From an uncultured Collinsella sp. (GTDB lineage: Bacteria; Actinomycetota; Coriobacteriia; Coriobacteriales; Coriobacteriaceae): a stretch of 6,428 nt of DNA. The stretch spans positions 1-6,428 of the forward strand of contig URUW01000103.1 in assembly GCA_900551205.1 (NCBI GenBank), given 5' to 3'. A model generated the notes under the pieces. It saw nothing but the letters and a program-made list of their open reading frames with translations, made no database searches and had not been told where the DNA came from. The position numbers and the translations under genes are program-made. This document shows, piece after piece, positions 6,095 through 6,428 of the stretch (positions are counted from its first letter, which is position 1; each line of letters opens with the position of its first letter).

Positions 6095-6428
6095 ATGTTG
6101 CGCAGGAAAATCGCAGATGAGCTTGATCGTTGGCAGAGATCCATCGAACGAAAGGCGCTGTTCGTCACGGGTTCTCGCCAAATCGGCAAGAGCTACTCGA
6201 TTCGCGAATTCGGTAAGTCAAACTATGCAGCCTATATCGAGCTCAATCTCGCGGAAAACCGCCAGGCAAGGGACGCTCTGCTCGAGGCGCGAGATGCCGA
6301 TGATTTCATTAGCAGGGTGACGCTTCTTTCGGGAAAGCCGATTGCCCCGGGCGAGACCCTCGTGTTTATCGATGAGGTGCAGGAGGCACCGGACATCATG
6401 ACGATGGCCAAGTTCCTTGTCGAGGACG
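6095..6428 (+). CDS. AAA-family ATPase, probably AAA_14/DUF4143 type (partial, runs off right edge)
   Basis: The first 111 residues are present and the frame stays open to the window end. The start MLRRKIADELDRWQ (1-14) followed by a Walker A motif GSRQIGKS (26-33), REFG (37-40), a strand with IELNLAEN (48-55) and a Walker B LVFIDEVQ (89-96) is the standard layout of AAA_14 ATPases, which usually carry a C-terminal DUF4143 domain with a nuclease-like fold. Such proteins are typically about 380-450 residues, so roughly three quarters are outside the window and DUF4143 cannot be confirmed. Their cellular role is not settled; they are common in mobile or patchy genome regions. The ATG has AGGGGAG (6083-6089) just upstream; a GTG six codons earlier lacks such a site. 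Its AT-rich upstream region with phased repeats contrasts with the GC-rich neighbours, hinting at horizontal acquisition. Confidence 0.85.
   Translation, partial: MLRRKIADELDRWQRSIERKALFVTGSRQIGKSYSIREFGKSNYAAYIELNLAENRQARDALLEARDADDFISRVTLLSGKPIAPGETLVFIDEVQEAPDIMTMAKFLVED

Noticed and set aside
5950..6189. A 79-codon minus-strand frame with an 11-residue EMQ(K/R)F repeat
   Set aside because: It runs antisense into the start of the ATPase gene, and its repeat is explained by the 33-bp spaced DNA motif. The spacer-encoded residues are unconserved, so a real repeat protein is unlikely though not excluded.

Overview
The window looks like chromosomal DNA of a GC-rich, gut-type Actinobacterium. 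Codon use is strongly GC-biased, and the gene style (a MarR regulator followed by a heterodimeric ABC exporter; a divergent pyridoxamine kinase) resembles Coriobacteriia such as Collinsella. This assignment is inference from general familiarity, not from a search.

Layout. Positions 95-4347 hold a three-gene operon on the minus strand, read right to left: a MarR-family regulator (4347-3844), an ABC exporter half with a degenerate ATPase site (3851-2007) and its partner half with the intact catalytic residues (2014-95). Both junctions overlap by exactly 8 nt. A good sigma70-type promoter (TTGACA, 17 bp, TAAATT) lies upstream of the regulator, and a GTTAGG/CCTAAC inverted repeat just downstream of it is a natural autoregulatory operator. 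The expected logic is a regulator that represses itself and an efflux pump until a ligand binds.

Positions 4348-4673 are a divergent intergenic region. Besides the promoter and operator it carries a cluster of palindromic REP-like units (4456-4534). Positions 4674-5820 form a plus-strand pair: a pyridoxamine/pyridoxal kinase-like protein and a small Cys/His-rich protein of the TIGR04076 type, again joined by an 8-nt overlap.

Positions 5821-6094 are non-coding and structurally rich. First come two identical 19-nt repeats and an inverted third copy, which can form a long stem-loop. Then, in clearly AT-richer DNA, come three copies of a 15-nt motif spaced exactly 33 bp apart. These lead into a plus-strand AAA ATPase gene (from 6095, probably AAA_14/DUF4143 type) that runs off the right edge. 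The 33-bp-phased array at this gene's probable promoter is the least explained signal in the window.
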